Assembly (NCBI RefSeq): GCF_023169945.1
Contig: NZ_AP025591.1
Location: 4,584,481-4,648,480, forward strand
Reading direction: 5' to 3'
Source: Anaeromyxobacter oryzae
GTDB taxonomy: Bacteria; Myxococcota; Myxococcia; Myxococcales; Anaeromyxobacteraceae
DNA: 64,000 nt
Shown: one piece after another, positions 41,877-51,562 of the stretch
How positions within the stretch are numbered: the first letter of the stretch is position 1
Layout: each line of letters starts with the position of its first letter
Position numbers and translations under genes: made by a program
Notes under the pieces: model-generated
Databases searched by the model: none
Told to the model about the DNA's origin: nothing
The model's input: only the letters and a program-made list of their open reading frames with translations

Positions 41877-44486
41877 TCAGAAGTTGAACGCGCTCGTGAG
41901 GTAGAACGACGTCCCCTCGTCCGAGTGGACGACGGAGGCGCTGATCGCCGTGGAGTAGTCCATCCCCGCCCCGGCGGCGCGCAACGCGAGCCAGAGGCCG
42001 CCTCCCGCGCCGGGATGCCACCTGTGCGACGACTCGCCCGCCAAGAAGACGCGGCCGACGTCGGCGATCCCTTGGAGGCCGTACCGGAGCGGCACGATCG
42101 CGGAGTACCTGCCCAGGGGAACGAAGACGTCCAGGTTGCCGACGATGGACGCGTCGCCGGCGAACCGATTCAGATCGTATCCGCGCAGGAGGTTGCCCGT
42201 GGCGCCGCCCGAAAGTGAGAGCGGAGAGGTCACGGCGATGCCGCCGATGGAGGCGGCCTCGAAGAACGGATAGCGCCCCCAGTTCTTCTCTCCCGCGACG
42301 CGCAGGCTGAGCAGGACGGGAGAGGCGATCGGCGAGCCGAACACCGCCACGGCCTCGCCCCGAAGCTTCGTGAACGCCGAGGCGTTGTCGAGCCACGGCG
42401 GAAAGTAGCGCACGCTCAGGTCGGCCAGGAGGCCTCGCCGGCGCGTCAGGACTCCGCTGCGGGTATCGAGGTCGAGGCCCGCCTCCGCGTCCGCGAGGGA
42501 CATCGTGCCGGAGCCGTAGGCGCCCGAGGCCGGCGACCCCGGGTCGTGGGGCGTGTTCGAGAAGCGTTGGAGCGCGAACCCGGCGCGCGCGCGCAGCGGC
42601 CCGACGAGGCTCGCGGTCACGAGCGGGCGCACCACGAACCGCTGCTGATCCACCCGGTAGAAGTGGTGCGAATCCAGCGACGCGCTGCGCGCGGTGGTGT
42701 TGCCGAACCCGAAGAAGTTCGCGAAGTCCATCCCGGAGTAGGCGAGGTAAGCGACCACGCCGAGCCGCGACTGCGTGCGCAGGTCGAGCCTGTACTCGAG
42801 CCGCGGCTGGGCGAGCCCGGTCGACCACGCCGCTGCGAAGTTCATCTGGTTCGCGAACGGTTCGCGGGCGAAGCCGAACTGCGTCCGCTCGAGTCGCGCG
42901 CCCGCGACGAGCCCGCGGGTGCCGTCGTACGAGAGCTGCGGGTAGACGAGCCAATCGGTGCCCCAGTCGCGGGGATGCTCGTACCGCCGGATCAAACGCT
43001 CCTGGTCGTCGCCCGGGGGATCGGCGACCTGCACGGCGTCGGGCGTGTCCGTCTTCGTGGGCTGAACGTTCGCGGCCGCATTCTGGTTCGCGGCTGGGTC
43101 GGGACCGCCTCGCACGATGCGCACGCGGATCGGCCCGCCCCGCTCGCCTTCCTCGACCACGCGGTCGGCGCCGCCGAGCAGGTAGAGCCGGATCTCCGAG
43201 GTCTCGCCGGCGCGGAACGCGCGATGGAAATAGTGCGGACCGAGCGCCTCTCCCGTGTCCTCGTTGCGTGCGCTCAATGTCAGGTCGACCCCGCCGTCGC
43301 GAGCCCTGTGGATCGTGGCGAGGTCGGCCCCCTCGCTCCCGTACACGTCCACGTCCTCGGCGAGCAGCCGATAGAAGGCGTCGGACTCCTTCGGGAGGGC
43401 GTCCCGGCGCGCGCGCAGTGCGCGCTCGAGCTTCGCCCCGTCCCGCGCGTAGATCTCGGGAGGGAGGCGTCGGACGGCGGTGGCGATCGTTTCGTCCGTG
43501 AGCCGCGCCACGACGTCCGACGTGACGGCACGCCAGTCCGACGGTTCCAGCCCGACGAGGAACCGGCGATCGATGTACCGCCCGCCGAAGGTCAGCTTGT
43601 CGATCGAGGGGTAATCCTCGTGGAAGCTGACGAGGAACTTCGTGTAGTACTCGCCGATGGAAGGCAGGATCCCGTCGAAGCGGGAGAAGGCCTCGTCGCG
43701 ATCGCGCGGGACCGGCCGCCACACGCGTTCGCCGTTCTCCTCGAACCGGAGCCACCGCCACTGGTTCCAGTGCCGGTCCCAGTCGCCGATCAGGACGTCC
43801 ATGAGGCGGGCCCGGAGATACGCCCGTGCATCGACGCGCTCGTCCGTTCGTTGGTCCATCCGCGCGAACAGCTCGAGCGTCCCGAGCGCCTTGTCCGACC
43901 CAGCGAACCCGCGCCCCGCGTGCAGCTCCATCACTCCGAGGACGCCGGCGAAGTCGCGGAACTCGCCCAGGCGAGGATCGTCCGGCATGACGAACAGCTG
44001 GGGGGTCGCGTGCAGAACGCCCGCCGCTTCGAGGAGCGAAGCGACCACGAGCGCCCCCTCGGGGTGCTGCGACGTGGTCGTGATGTCGCGGTAGAGGTTC
44101 CCCGCGATCGAACCGCGCAGCTCCGGGTCGAGCGCCTTCCTCGCGTCCTTGTCGACGGAGCGAAAGGCCCACGTGTGGCCGTTCGCGCTGTTCAGGCGGA
44201 GGCTGTTCGTCTGCAGCCCATGGCTGCCGCCGCGCCGGACGGGCGCGAGGCCGCCGTCGAACGTCGAGAGGTCGAGCTCCGGTACCTGGATCGCCGTCGT
44301 CCAGTCGTCTCTCCACTGCCCACCGAAGAGGAACCTGAAGAACGAGCCCGCACGGTAGTGCGCGCCTGGAGCGACGACGACGGCATCCGGCGCGTGCTGT
44401 TGATCGGCGGGGGGCTCGTCGGCGCCCGACGCAGAGATTGCGAAGAGGAGGGCACCGCAGGCGCCGAACCGAGAGAAGATCGCCAT
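41877..44486 (-). CDS. Kinase-like domain fused to BamA/TamA-type outer-membrane barrel
   Basis: An 869-residue exported protein: signal MAIFSRFGACGALLFAISASGA, then about 500 residues of periplasmic sequence, then a C-terminal 16-strand-like surface-antigen barrel ending YLTSAFNF with terminal Phe. The N-terminal part holds LMDVLIGDWDRHWNQWRWLRF and VWRPVPRDRDEAFSRFDG, patterns seen in HipA/FAM20-like kinase folds (Asp-Arg-His catalytic loop, later metal Asp). The barrel part resembles BamA (YDGTRGLVAGARLERTQFG, then LRGYDLNRFAGDASIVGN). ATG at 44486 follows GGAGAAGGGG. It could be an outer-membrane enzyme that modifies and presents a substrate; this is inference. Confidence 0.75.
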   Translation of the reverse strand: MAIFSRFGACGALLFAISASGADEPPADQQHAPDAVVVAPGAHYRAGSFFRFLFGGQWRDDWTTAIQVPELDLSTFDGGLAPVRRGGSHGLQTNSLRLNSANGHTWAFRSVDKDARKALDPELRGSIAGNLYRDITTTSQHPEGALVVASLLEAAGVLHATPQLFVMPDDPRLGEFRDFAGVLGVMELHAGRGFAGSDKALGTLELFARMDQRTDERVDARAYLRARLMDVLIGDWDRHWNQWRWLRFEENGERVWRPVPRDRDEAFSRFDGILPSIGEYYTKFLVSFHEDYPSIDKLTFGGRYIDRRFLVGLEPSDWRAVTSDVVARLTDETIATAVRRLPPEIYARDGAKLERALRARRDALPKESDAFYRLLAEDVDVYGSEGADLATIHRARDGGVDLTLSARNEDTGEALGPHYFHRAFRAGETSEIRLYLLGGADRVVEEGERGGPIRVRIVRGGPDPAANQNAAANVQPTKTDTPDAVQVADPPGDDQERLIRRYEHPRDWGTDWLVYPQLSYDGTRGLVAGARLERTQFGFAREPFANQMNFAAAWSTGLAQPRLEYRLDLRTQSRLGVVAYLAYSGMDFANFFGFGNTTARSASLDSHHFYRVDQQRFVVRPLVTASLVGPLRARAGFALQRFSNTPHDPGSPASGAYGSGTMSLADAEAGLDLDTRSGVLTRRRGLLADLSVRYFPPWLDNASAFTKLRGEAVAVFGSPIASPVLLSLRVAGEKNWGRYPFFEAASIGGIAVTSPLSLSGGATGNLLRGYDLNRFAGDASIVGNLDVFVPLGRYSAIVPLRYGLQGIADVGRVFLAGESSHRWHPGAGGGLWLALRAAGAGMDYSTAISASVVHSDEGTSFYLTSAFNF

Positions 44487-44781
44487 ACCCCTTCTCCGAA
44501 CGAGCCGCGTCGGACAGCAACCTCTTTCTCTCGAGGTCCAGAGCACTCCAATCCACGGTTCGTGCCAGACCAAGAGCACGGCGTGCACCCGGGCAGGCAG
44601 CCGCTCCGCGGCAACCGCCGCGCCCGCTCGTCTGCCGGACTCCAGGGAGAGAGGGCCGCCGCCCGATCATCGGCGAATCCGTGGCGGGAGCTGCGAGGGG
44701 GCATCAATAAGGTGAAGCAGGTGAGCACGTGAATACGTGAGCAGTCGCGGGGCGAGGAGCTTCTCCCGCGAGGTGCCGCGA

Positions 44782-46632
44782 ATGAGACTCAGCGCGGACC
44801 GGGAACGTCGGCCAGGCGGGATGCGACGTCTCATCGCCGAGTTGCTGCGGCCGTACCGGGTCTGGCTCGCGATGATCCTGCTCGCGACGGCGGCCGAGAC
44901 GGCGGCGAGCCTCGCCGCGCCCTGGCCCCTCAAGATCGTCCTCGACAACGTGATCGAGGGCCGCGAGCCCCTGGCGTGGATCCGGCACGCGGCGCGCTGG
45001 ATGCCCGGGAGTCACGCCATCCGGTTCGCCGTGCTCGCCGCCGTCGCCACCGTGCTCATCGCCGCGCTCGGCGCAATCTCCTCTTACGTCGAGCACTACT
45101 ACACCGAGGACGTCGGCCAATGGGTCGCGAACGACCTTCGCGTCCGCGTCTACGATCATGTCGAGCACCTCCCGCTCGCGTACTACGACACCCATCGGAC
45201 CGGCGCACTCCTCAGCACCCTCACCGACGACATCGCGACCATCCAGGAGTTCGCCGCCTCGACGACGCTCGGCATCGTCGTGGACCTCCTCACGATCGCC
45301 GGCATGCTCGGCTTGATGTTCTGGCTCCGCTGGGACTTCGCGCTGATCGCGGTCGGGGTGGCGCCGTTCCTCCTCCTCTTCGTGTTGCGCTTCAGGAAGG
45401 CGGTGAAGAGGGCGACCCGCGAGGTCCGGGCGCGCGAGAGCGACATCGTGAGCGTCATCGAGCAAGGGCTCGAGTCGGTCCGGGTGGTGAACGCATTCGG
45501 CCGGCAGGAGCTCGAGGAGAAGCGCCTCGAGGACGCGAGCCGGGCCGAGGTGCGGGCGGCGCTCCGCGCGCGGCGAGTCAAATCCATCGTCTCTCCCGTG
45601 GTCACGGTCGTCGTCTCTCTCTGCACCGCGTTCGTGCTCTGGCGAGGCACCTTGCTCGTGCTTGCATCGGCGATGACGGCCGGGTCGCTGACGGTGTTCC
45701 TCTCGTACCTCGGCAAGTTCTTCAAGCCGGTGCAGGACCTCGCGAAGCTGAGCGGCACGATCGCGCAGGCGGCCGTGGCCGTGGAGCGCGTTCGCGGCAT
45801 CCTGGAGCTCGACATGAGCCTCCCCGAGCGGCCGGATGCGCGGGACCCCGGTACGCTGCGGGGAGCGATCGAGTTCGATCACGTCGCGTTCGCGTACGAT
45901 CCCGCCACGCCGGTGCTGCGGGAGGTGACCTTCTCGATCGATCCGGGCCAGTTCATCGGGATCGTCGGGACGACCGGAAGCGGCAAGTCCACGGTCGTGA
46001 GCTTGATCCCGCGCTTCTACGATCCCAGCGCCGGGCGCGTTCTCGTCGATGGCGTCGACGTCCGCGACTACAGTCTCCAGCGGCTGCGGGACCAGATGGG
46101 CTTCGTGCTCCAGGACACGATCCTCTTCCGCGGGACGATCCGCGAGAACATCGCGTACGGCCGACCGGGCGCGTCGGAAGAGCAGATCGTCGAGGCTGCC
46201 AAGCTCGCCAACGCCCACGAGTTCATCGTCCGGATGTCCCATGGATATGCCTCCCAGGTGGGCGAGCGAGGGACGACGCTTTCGGGGGGCCAGCGGCAGC
46301 GCATCGGGATCGCCCGCGCCCTCGTTCGCGACTCGCCCATCCTCATCCTCGACGAGCCCACCGCGGCGCTGGACGTCGAATCCGAACGCGTCGTCATCGA
46401 GGCGCTGGAGCGCCTCATGAAAGGACGGACGGTGATAATGATCGCCCACCGCCTGAGCACGATCCACGACGCCGATCGGGTCGTCGTCCTCGACGGCGGC
46501 GTCGTCGCCGAGCAAGGCACGCACGACGAGCTGCTCTCGATGGACGGGATCTACGGAGCGCTCCATCGCACCCAGGCCCGATCCGGCGATCTCGCCGGCG
46601 ATCATCCGACCATCCGAAGAGCGGGAGCCTGA
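44782..46632 (+). CDS. ABCB-type multidrug/lipid exporter (fused permease-ATPase)
   Basis: A 616-residue half-transporter. Six membrane spans lie in the first 330 residues (for example LAMILLATAAETAASLAAPWPLKIVLD, then LGIVVDLLTIAGMLGLMFWL). The ATPase has GTTGSGKST Walker A, LSGGQRQRIGIARALV, LILDEPTAALD and IAHRLSTI H-loop. It is like MsbA/ABCB-type exporters of lipids or drugs. ATG at 44782 follows GAGGTGCC; an in-frame GTG at 44737 is possible. Its stop TGA is immediately followed by the ATG of the PLD-like gene, so they are coupled. Confidence 0.92.
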   Translation: MRLSADRERRPGGMRRLIAELLRPYRVWLAMILLATAAETAASLAAPWPLKIVLDNVIEGREPLAWIRHAARWMPGSHAIRFAVLAAVATVLIAALGAISSYVEHYYTEDVGQWVANDLRVRVYDHVEHLPLAYYDTHRTGALLSTLTDDIATIQEFAASTTLGIVVDLLTIAGMLGLMFWLRWDFALIAVGVAPFLLLFVLRFRKAVKRATREVRARESDIVSVIEQGLESVRVVNAFGRQELEEKRLEDASRAEVRAALRARRVKSIVSPVVTVVVSLCTAFVLWRGTLLVLASAMTAGSLTVFLSYLGKFFKPVQDLAKLSGTIAQAAVAVERVRGILELDMSLPERPDARDPGTLRGAIEFDHVAFAYDPATPVLREVTFSIDPGQFIGIVGTTGSGKSTVVSLIPRFYDPSAGRVLVDGVDVRDYSLQRLRDQMGFVLQDTILFRGTIRENIAYGRPGASEEQIVEAAKLANAHEFIVRMSHGYASQVGERGTTLSGGQRQRIGIARALVRDSPILILDEPTAALDVESERVVIEALERLMKGRTVIMIAHRLSTIHDADRVVVLDGGVVAEQGTHDELLSMDGIYGALHRTQARSGDLAGDHPTIRRAGA

Positions 46633-47640
46633 ATGTCGTTCCGACGATCGCTCGTCGTCCTGCCCGACGACTCCGCGAAGCCGATCCTCGACGCGATAGG
46701 AGCCGCCTCGAAGTCGCTCCAGGTGAAGATGTTCATCTTCTCGGACGAGGCGCTGCTCGATGCGGTGGTCGCGGCGAGGCGCCGTGGCGTCGCGGTGCGG
46801 ATCATGTTGAACCCGGCGCGCCGTAGCGGCGAGGAGGACAACGAGGACGCGCGCAAGCGGCTCCGCCGCGGGCGGGTCGAGGTCATCGACAGCAACCCGG
46901 AGTTCCAGGTGACGCACGAGAAGTCGATGGTGGTGGACGAGACCGTCGCGTTCGTGAAGTCGTTCAACTGGGCGACGCGGAACCTGAGCGAGACGCGCGA
47001 CTTCGCGGTGGTCACGTCGCACAAGCACGAGGTCCGCGAGATCGTCGATTGCTTCGAGGCGGACTGGAACCGGCAGCGGTTCGATCGTGGCGAGGGCTCG
47101 AAGCTGGTGTGGTGCCCGGGGGGCCGGGAGCAGATGGCCCACTTGATCGACGAGGCGAAGCACACGCTCTTCCTCCAGAACGAGCGGTACCAGGACACCA
47201 TCCTGATCGAGCACCTGGTTCGGGCCAGCCGCCGTGGAGTGAAGGTCCACGTCATGACGCGGCCGCCGCACACGCTCAAGCCGGAGAAGCTGGTCGAGGG
47301 CGTCGGGGGCCTGCGGATCATGAACGACGTGGGGATCAAGGTACACAAGCTCAAGCACCTCAGGCTGCACGCGAAGGTGCTCGTCGCCGATGGCGTCTCC
47401 GCCCTGGTCGGCTCGATCAACCTCAGCCCGGGCAGCTTCGACGACCGCCGCGAGCTCGCGATCGCCGTACGCGACGACGACGTGGTGGAGCACCTCGAGA
47501 AGGTCGTGCACCACGACTGGAGGCACTCGCACCCCCTCGATCTCTCGGACGAGGGGATCCGCGCCGACCTCGAGGACCGCGTCGAGGTCGCGGAGAAGCT
47601 CGGGATCGTCGACGTCCGACCCGGCGAGGAGGGCCGCTAG
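46633..47640 (+). CDS. Phospholipase D family protein
   Basis: A 335-residue PLD-superfamily protein with two HKD-type motifs: THEKSMVVDE near residue 95 and RLHAKVLVADG near 245, the latter followed by GSINLSPGSFDDRRELAI. The second motif is classic; the first has the HxK and Asp but no tight GG. No export signal is seen. Acts on phosphodiesters such as phospholipid head groups or cardiolipin. Translation is coupled to the ABCB exporter (TGA directly followed by ATG), so the pair may remodel or export lipids. It overlaps the convergent amidase by four bases. Confidence 0.88.
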   Translation: MSFRRSLVVLPDDSAKPILDAIGAASKSLQVKMFIFSDEALLDAVVAARRRGVAVRIMLNPARRSGEEDNEDARKRLRRGRVEVIDSNPEFQVTHEKSMVVDETVAFVKSFNWATRNLSETRDFAVVTSHKHEVREIVDCFEADWNRQRFDRGEGSKLVWCPGGREQMAHLIDEAKHTLFLQNERYQDTILIEHLVRASRRGVKVHVMTRPPHTLKPEKLVEGVGGLRIMNDVGIKVHKLKHLRLHAKVLVADGVSALVGSINLSPGSFDDRRELAIAVRDDDVVEHLEKVVHHDWRHSHPLDLSDEGIRADLEDRVEVAEKLGIVDVRPGEEGR

Positions 47641-49082
47641 CCGGGTCCGGGCACCGGCCCGATCACGCGTTCGACCCGGCGCGCCAGGGCGAGCAGGTCG
47701 CTATCGCGTCCCGACGCCGCGTCGAGCTCGAGGCCCAGCGGAAGCCCTTCCGGGCTCAGTGCCATTGGAAGGCTGATCCCCGGTATGCCGGCGGAGCTCG
47801 AGGGATGCGTGTTCCGGGCGAGGAAGGTGTCGGTGACTTCCCTGCCGCCGACCTGGAACATCCATTGATTCTCGATCCGAGGCGCTGCACACGGCGTCGT
47901 CGGGAAGAGCAGCGCATCGGCGCGTCCAAATACGATCGACGCGAGCCGCCGGCGCAGCTCTGGCCTGCCCGCGTTCAGCGCGGTGAGGTACCTCTCCTCG
48001 GAGACGTAGTCTGCGCCGGAGGGCACGACGGCTCGTGACCAGCTGGCGTTGATGTGTTCACCAAGGCCCGCATGGATCTGCTCGAAGGAGACGGGCACGT
48101 CGTTCGAGGCGAGGAACTCCCGAACGGCGGGCATCGTCTCGTGGAAGAAGATGGGCCACGTCGTGCGAGCCGTCAGGGCCAGGAAGTCTCCACCCAGATC
48201 GACCTCCACCAGCCCGGCCCCTGCGTCCTGGAGCTTGCGCAGTGTCTCGCGGAACGCAGTCTCCGTCCGAGCGGCCACGTCGGCCAGGTGCTGCCGGGGT
48301 GCGTAGGCGAGCTGGACGCCCGTCAGGTCGCGAGTCGCGTCCGCGCCTCGAAGAGGGCTTCGGATGAGGATGGAATCCACGAGCTCGCAATCCTCGACAC
48401 TGCGCGCGAGGAGACCGGTCGTGTCCAGGGTTCCAGAGATCGGCGCGACGCCCTGGGTCGGCCAGCGGCCCGGCGTCGGCTTGTACCCCACGACACCGCA
48501 CAACGAGGCGGGAACACGGATCGAGCCGACGGTATCCCCGCCGAGCGCGGCGGGAACGATGCGCGCAGCCACCGCGGCAGCCGACCCGCTGGAGGACCCG
48601 CCCGTCACGTGCGCCCCGTCGTACGGGTTCTTCGCCTGGCCATGGTGCGCGTTCAGCCCGGTGAGGCCGTACGACATCTCCTCGAGGTTGTTCTTGCCGA
48701 AGATGATCGCCCCCGCCTCCCTGAGCATCGAGACCGCCACGGCGTCGCGCATCGGCTCGAAGTGCGCCAGCACGGAGGTGCCGAGGGTGGTGGTCAGCCC
48801 CTTCGTGAGATAGCTGTCCTTCACCGCGAGAGGCACGCCGAGCAAGGGGTCACTGCGTCGTGCTCGGATCCCCCGGTCGGCGTGCCTGGCGGCCTCCAGC
48901 ACGGCGCCTTCATCGATCGTGATGAAGGCGTTCAGGTCGGCGTGCGCACGCGCCCGCTGCAGCAGCCGGCCGGCGAGCTCCTCCGAGGAGACGTCGCCGT
49001 TGCGGAGCGCACGTGCTGCCGCCATGAGGCCGAGCTCGTGCAGCTCCGCGCCGCTGCGTGAGAGCGTTCGGTGCTTCTCCAT
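47637..49082 (-). CDS. Amidase-signature enzyme (indoleacetamide-hydrolase-like)
   Basis: A 481-residue amidase with intact triad: VKDSYLTKG holds Lys, TGGSSSGSAAA the cis-Ser and GDTVGSIRVPASLCG the nucleophile Ser. The C-terminal FPTTPCAAP region is normal. It hydrolyses amides to acids and ammonia, matching the amide by-product of nitrilase upstream. It is last in the minus operon VOC, nitrilase, DUF302, amidase. The nearest named relatives I can think of are indoleacetamide hydrolases; the substrate is inferred only from the neighbouring nitrilase. Confidence 0.9.
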   Translation of the reverse strand: MEKHRTLSRSGAELHELGLMAAARALRNGDVSSEELAGRLLQRARAHADLNAFITIDEGAVLEAARHADRGIRARRSDPLLGVPLAVKDSYLTKGLTTTLGTSVLAHFEPMRDAVAVSMLREAGAIIFGKNNLEEMSYGLTGLNAHHGQAKNPYDGAHVTGGSSSGSAAAVAARIVPAALGGDTVGSIRVPASLCGVVGYKPTPGRWPTQGVAPISGTLDTTGLLARSVEDCELVDSILIRSPLRGADATRDLTGVQLAYAPRQHLADVAARTETAFRETLRKLQDAGAGLVEVDLGGDFLALTARTTWPIFFHETMPAVREFLASNDVPVSFEQIHAGLGEHINASWSRAVVPSGADYVSEERYLTALNAGRPELRRRLASIVFGRADALLFPTTPCAAPRIENQWMFQVGGREVTDTFLARNTHPSSSAGIPGISLPMALSPEGLPLGLELDAASGRDSDLLALARRVERVIGPVPGPG

Positions 49083-49092
49083 CCCCTGCCTC

Positions 49093-49587
49093 TCACCGCG
49101 CCGCCGTCTCGAGCAGCTGCTCGACCTTGGCGTCGAGATCCCTGGCGACGACGAGAGCCGCCTGACTGCCGTACGGAGCGAGGAGGCTCGCCATCGAGTC
49201 GTACGACAGGTGCACCCCGTCCGTGCGCTGGTCGATCAGGATCGTCACCGGCGCGTAGGATGCTGCGTCGGGAGTGGTCCTCGCCATCTCCTTCATGATG
49301 AGCGGATTACCGACGAGGAGGCGGAGGATCCTCGGGCCCCGACCGCCTGCCTCCTTGCGCAGGACCTCGCCCGCGTCGAAGCGGACGAACTCCATCAGGT
49401 TCGAGGGCCCGATGGCCGCCCGGACGATCTCTTCCAGTCCCGCCATGCTCGCTGCTGCCTCGAGCGCGTCATGGAACGACTTCATGTCCGGACGGCCGAT
49501 GGTCGCCGTGAAGCGCCTGACGGTCTCCTCGAATGGGCTAGACGAGACGACGCTGATTCTCCGGACCTTGACCTCCATGGCCTTCAT
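49093..49587 (-). CDS. DUF302 protein
   Basis: A 164-residue protein: MKAMEVKVRRISVVSSSPFEETVRRFTATIG start, SNLMEFVRFDAGEVL middle and the DUF302 core RILRLLVGNPLIMKEMARTTPDAASYAPVTILIDQRTDGVHLSYDSMASLLAPYG. ATG at 49587 follows AAGGAGCG and overlaps the nitrilase C-terminus by 50 bp. DUF302 is an alpha/beta fold of unknown chemistry, reported in many redox and stress clusters. Its place between nitrilase and amidase is constant with co-expression. Confidence 0.85.
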   Translation of the reverse strand: MKAMEVKVRRISVVSSSPFEETVRRFTATIGRPDMKSFHDALEAAASMAGLEEIVRAAIGPSNLMEFVRFDAGEVLRKEAGGRGPRILRLLVGNPLIMKEMARTTPDAASYAPVTILIDQRTDGVHLSYDSMASLLAPYGSQAALVVARDLDAKVEQLLETAAR

Positions 49588-50599
49588 TTCTCTCGCTCCT
49601 TCCACGTCCGGCCACCGTCGCGAGAAGCTCCTCGGAGCCTTGCTCGGCGGCTTTCCCGACGTGCGCGGCGCGTTCGTGAACGTGGGCGGTCGGGGTGCGG
49701 TCGATGAGGAGGCTGAGCAATTCCGGCCGGGCGTAGTTGCCGCGCGAGTCCATCAGTTGCTTGCGCTTGTCGATCAGCGTGAAGTCGAGGTCGGCAATGA
49801 CCACGCCTTCACCCGAGCGAAGGGGCTCGCCCAACAAGGTCCCGTCGGGAGCCACGATCGCGGTGAAGCAGCCGCCGGAGATCGGCCCGATGCTGCAGCC
49901 CGTGTCCCTCATGATCTGTGCCTGCTGATCGGGGTCGAGCCAGGCCGCCGCGGTGACGACGAAGCACCCGGACTCCAATGCATGCTGGCGGACGTTCGTC
50001 TCCGTCTGCTGCGCAAAGAGCTCGCCGAAGATGGAGCCCGGATACATGGCCGAGTGGATCTGCTCGCCGTCGGCCATCATCGCGTAGCGCGCCAGGGGGT
50101 TGTAGTGCTCCCAGCACGCCAGCTGGCCGATGCGGCCGACCTCGCTGTCGACGGCGCGCAGGCCCGAACCGTCTCCCTCGCCCCAGATCATGCGCTCGTG
50201 ATAGGTGGGCGAGATCTTGCGGCGCCTCTGGATCAAGGTCCCATCGGCGTCGAAGAGTAGCTGGGTGTTGTAGAGGGTCCCGCCGTCACGCTCGTTCACG
50301 CCGATGGACACGACGATGCCCGCCTGTCCGGCGGCTTCGCCGATCGCATCCGTGGCGGGGGAGGGCACCGTCACGGCCTGCTCGATCAGCTTCCGCTGCT
50401 CGGGTCCGGCGATGTTCTGCACGGGAGTCTGGACGAAGGAAAAGTACGGGTAGTACGGGATCACCGTCTCCGGGAACGTGGCGAACTGCACGCCCTGCTG
50501 CCCGAGGTCGTGGATCTTCCGCGTGACCTTCGCGACCGTCGCATCGCGGCTGTAGAGCACGGGACTCATCTGAACGGCAGCGGCCTTGACGAATCTCAT
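49538..50599 (-). CDS. Nitrilase (carbon-nitrogen hydrolase)
   Basis: A 353-residue nitrilase with full Glu-Lys-Cys triad: FATFPETVIPYYPYFSF holds Glu, RRRKISPTYHERMIWGEGDGSG Lys and IGQLACWEHYNPLARYAMM Cys; this CWEHxxPL form marks true nitrilases rather than amidases. It converts R-CN to the acid plus ammonia, sometimes to the amide. The tail past residue 305 is low-complexity and overlaps the next gene. ATG at 50599 follows GGAGGGAA. It is second in the operon led by site D. Confidence 0.93.
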   Translation of the reverse strand: MRFVKAAAVQMSPVLYSRDATVAKVTRKIHDLGQQGVQFATFPETVIPYYPYFSFVQTPVQNIAGPEQRKLIEQAVTVPSPATDAIGEAAGQAGIVVSIGVNERDGGTLYNTQLLFDADGTLIQRRRKISPTYHERMIWGEGDGSGLRAVDSEVGRIGQLACWEHYNPLARYAMMADGEQIHSAMYPGSIFGELFAQQTETNVRQHALESGCFVVTAAAWLDPDQQAQIMRDTGCSIGPISGGCFTAIVAPDGTLLGEPLRSGEGVVIADLDFTLIDKRKQLMDSRGNYARPELLSLLIDRTPTAHVHERAAHVGKAAEQGSEELLATVAGRGRSERNEGHGGQGPENQRRLV

Positions 50600-50647
50600 G
50601 TGTTTCCCTCCGGCGCGGTCCGGACGATGCGTCCAGCCGAAGCACCG

Positions 50648-51328
50648 TCACCGGGGAAGAACGTGAAGGACCTCCTCCATGTAGCGGCCGGCGGCGGCTG
50701 CTGCGTTCTCGGGACTGCTGCCGCTCTGACGGGCGCTCAGGTAGGACGCGTACCAATCCCACCAGTGGTGCTCGGCGTGCGTCTTCTCGAAGTGGTCGTG
50801 GTGCTCTGCCGTCTCGTGGAGGAGCGCTGCGAGCGTCGGGACGTCCGTCGCTCGTGCTCGCGTCGGTGTCCACTCGCGGCCGGGGAGCCGCGTCTGGATC
50901 TCCTGGAGCAGCCATTCGTTCCCGTCCGGATCCGCGAACGCGGCAAACGAGAAGTAGGAACGACCTTGCGGGTCGCGCCCGCTGACGCGTGGGCTCTTCG
51001 CGGAGCTGTTGAAGGGGCCGCCGGCGTAATGGAAGATCTCGCTCACCTCGACGCCGTGGGCGATCAACTCCTTGCGGGCGGCGTCGAGGTCGTTCACGGC
51101 GAGGACCAGGCTGTCCGCCGAGCCAGGCTTGGGTGACGTGACTCCCTTGCCGAAGATGATCGAGGCTTCCGAGTTGTGCGGCGTCAGCTGCACGGCGTGG
51201 AAGCCGTCGATCGCGACGTCGGCGTCGAGCCGCCAGCCGAGCTTCTCGTAGAACGTCTTCGCACGGTCGACGTCGGAAACGCCTAGCATCGCGACTTCGA
51301 GCCTCATGTCGACTTGGGGTTCGGCCAT
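50648..51328 (-). CDS. VOC (glyoxalase/dioxygenase-fold) protein with C-terminal helical domain
   Basis: A 226-residue protein. Residues about 5-135 are a VOC domain: VSDVDRAKTFYEKLGWRLDAD, then FADPDGNEWLLQEI. Residues about 150-226 form a His-rich helical tail (HHDHFEKTHAEHHWWDWYASYLSARQ). Similar tails exist as stand-alone proteins in this bacterial group. It may bind a metal and modify or sequester a toxic small molecule. ATG at 51328 follows CGGAG. First gene of the site D operon, 125 bp after the -24/-12 promoter. Confidence 0.88.
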   Translation of the reverse strand: MAEPQVDMRLEVAMLGVSDVDRAKTFYEKLGWRLDADVAIDGFHAVQLTPHNSEASIIFGKGVTSPKPGSADSLVLAVNDLDAARKELIAHGVEVSEIFHYAGGPFNSSAKSPRVSGRDPQGRSYFSFAAFADPDGNEWLLQEIQTRLPGREWTPTRARATDVPTLAALLHETAEHHDHFEKTHAEHHWWDWYASYLSARQSGSSPENAAAAAGRYMEEVLHVLPR

Positions 51329-51453
51329 TGCGTGTTCTCCGTCATGGAACGATGTGTCCGCGCCCGTCGACCGTGCGCGTGATAGGCGACCTGGTCGACG
51401 CTTCGGTTCGCGATGGGGCGTGACGCGCGCTGCCCGCCCACACTCGCTGGAGC

Positions 51454-51469
51454 AGCAAGCGGCATGCCC
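51454..51469 (-). promoter_or_regulatory. Sigma-54 promoter of the VOC-nitrilase operon
   Basis: Minus strand: GGGCATGCCGCTTGCT. The -12 box TTGCT is perfect and GG and GC are ten bases apart. It ends 125 bp before the VOC ATG and lies 93 bp from activator site D. Confidence 0.7.
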
Positions 51470-51562
51470 GCCGGGTGCGACCGGATCGTGGTCGCGTCGG
51501 CCCCGGGGCACGACGCAAGCGGTGGGCGCCGGCCGAGCGCCCGCCGGTGGCGCCCGCAGGCG

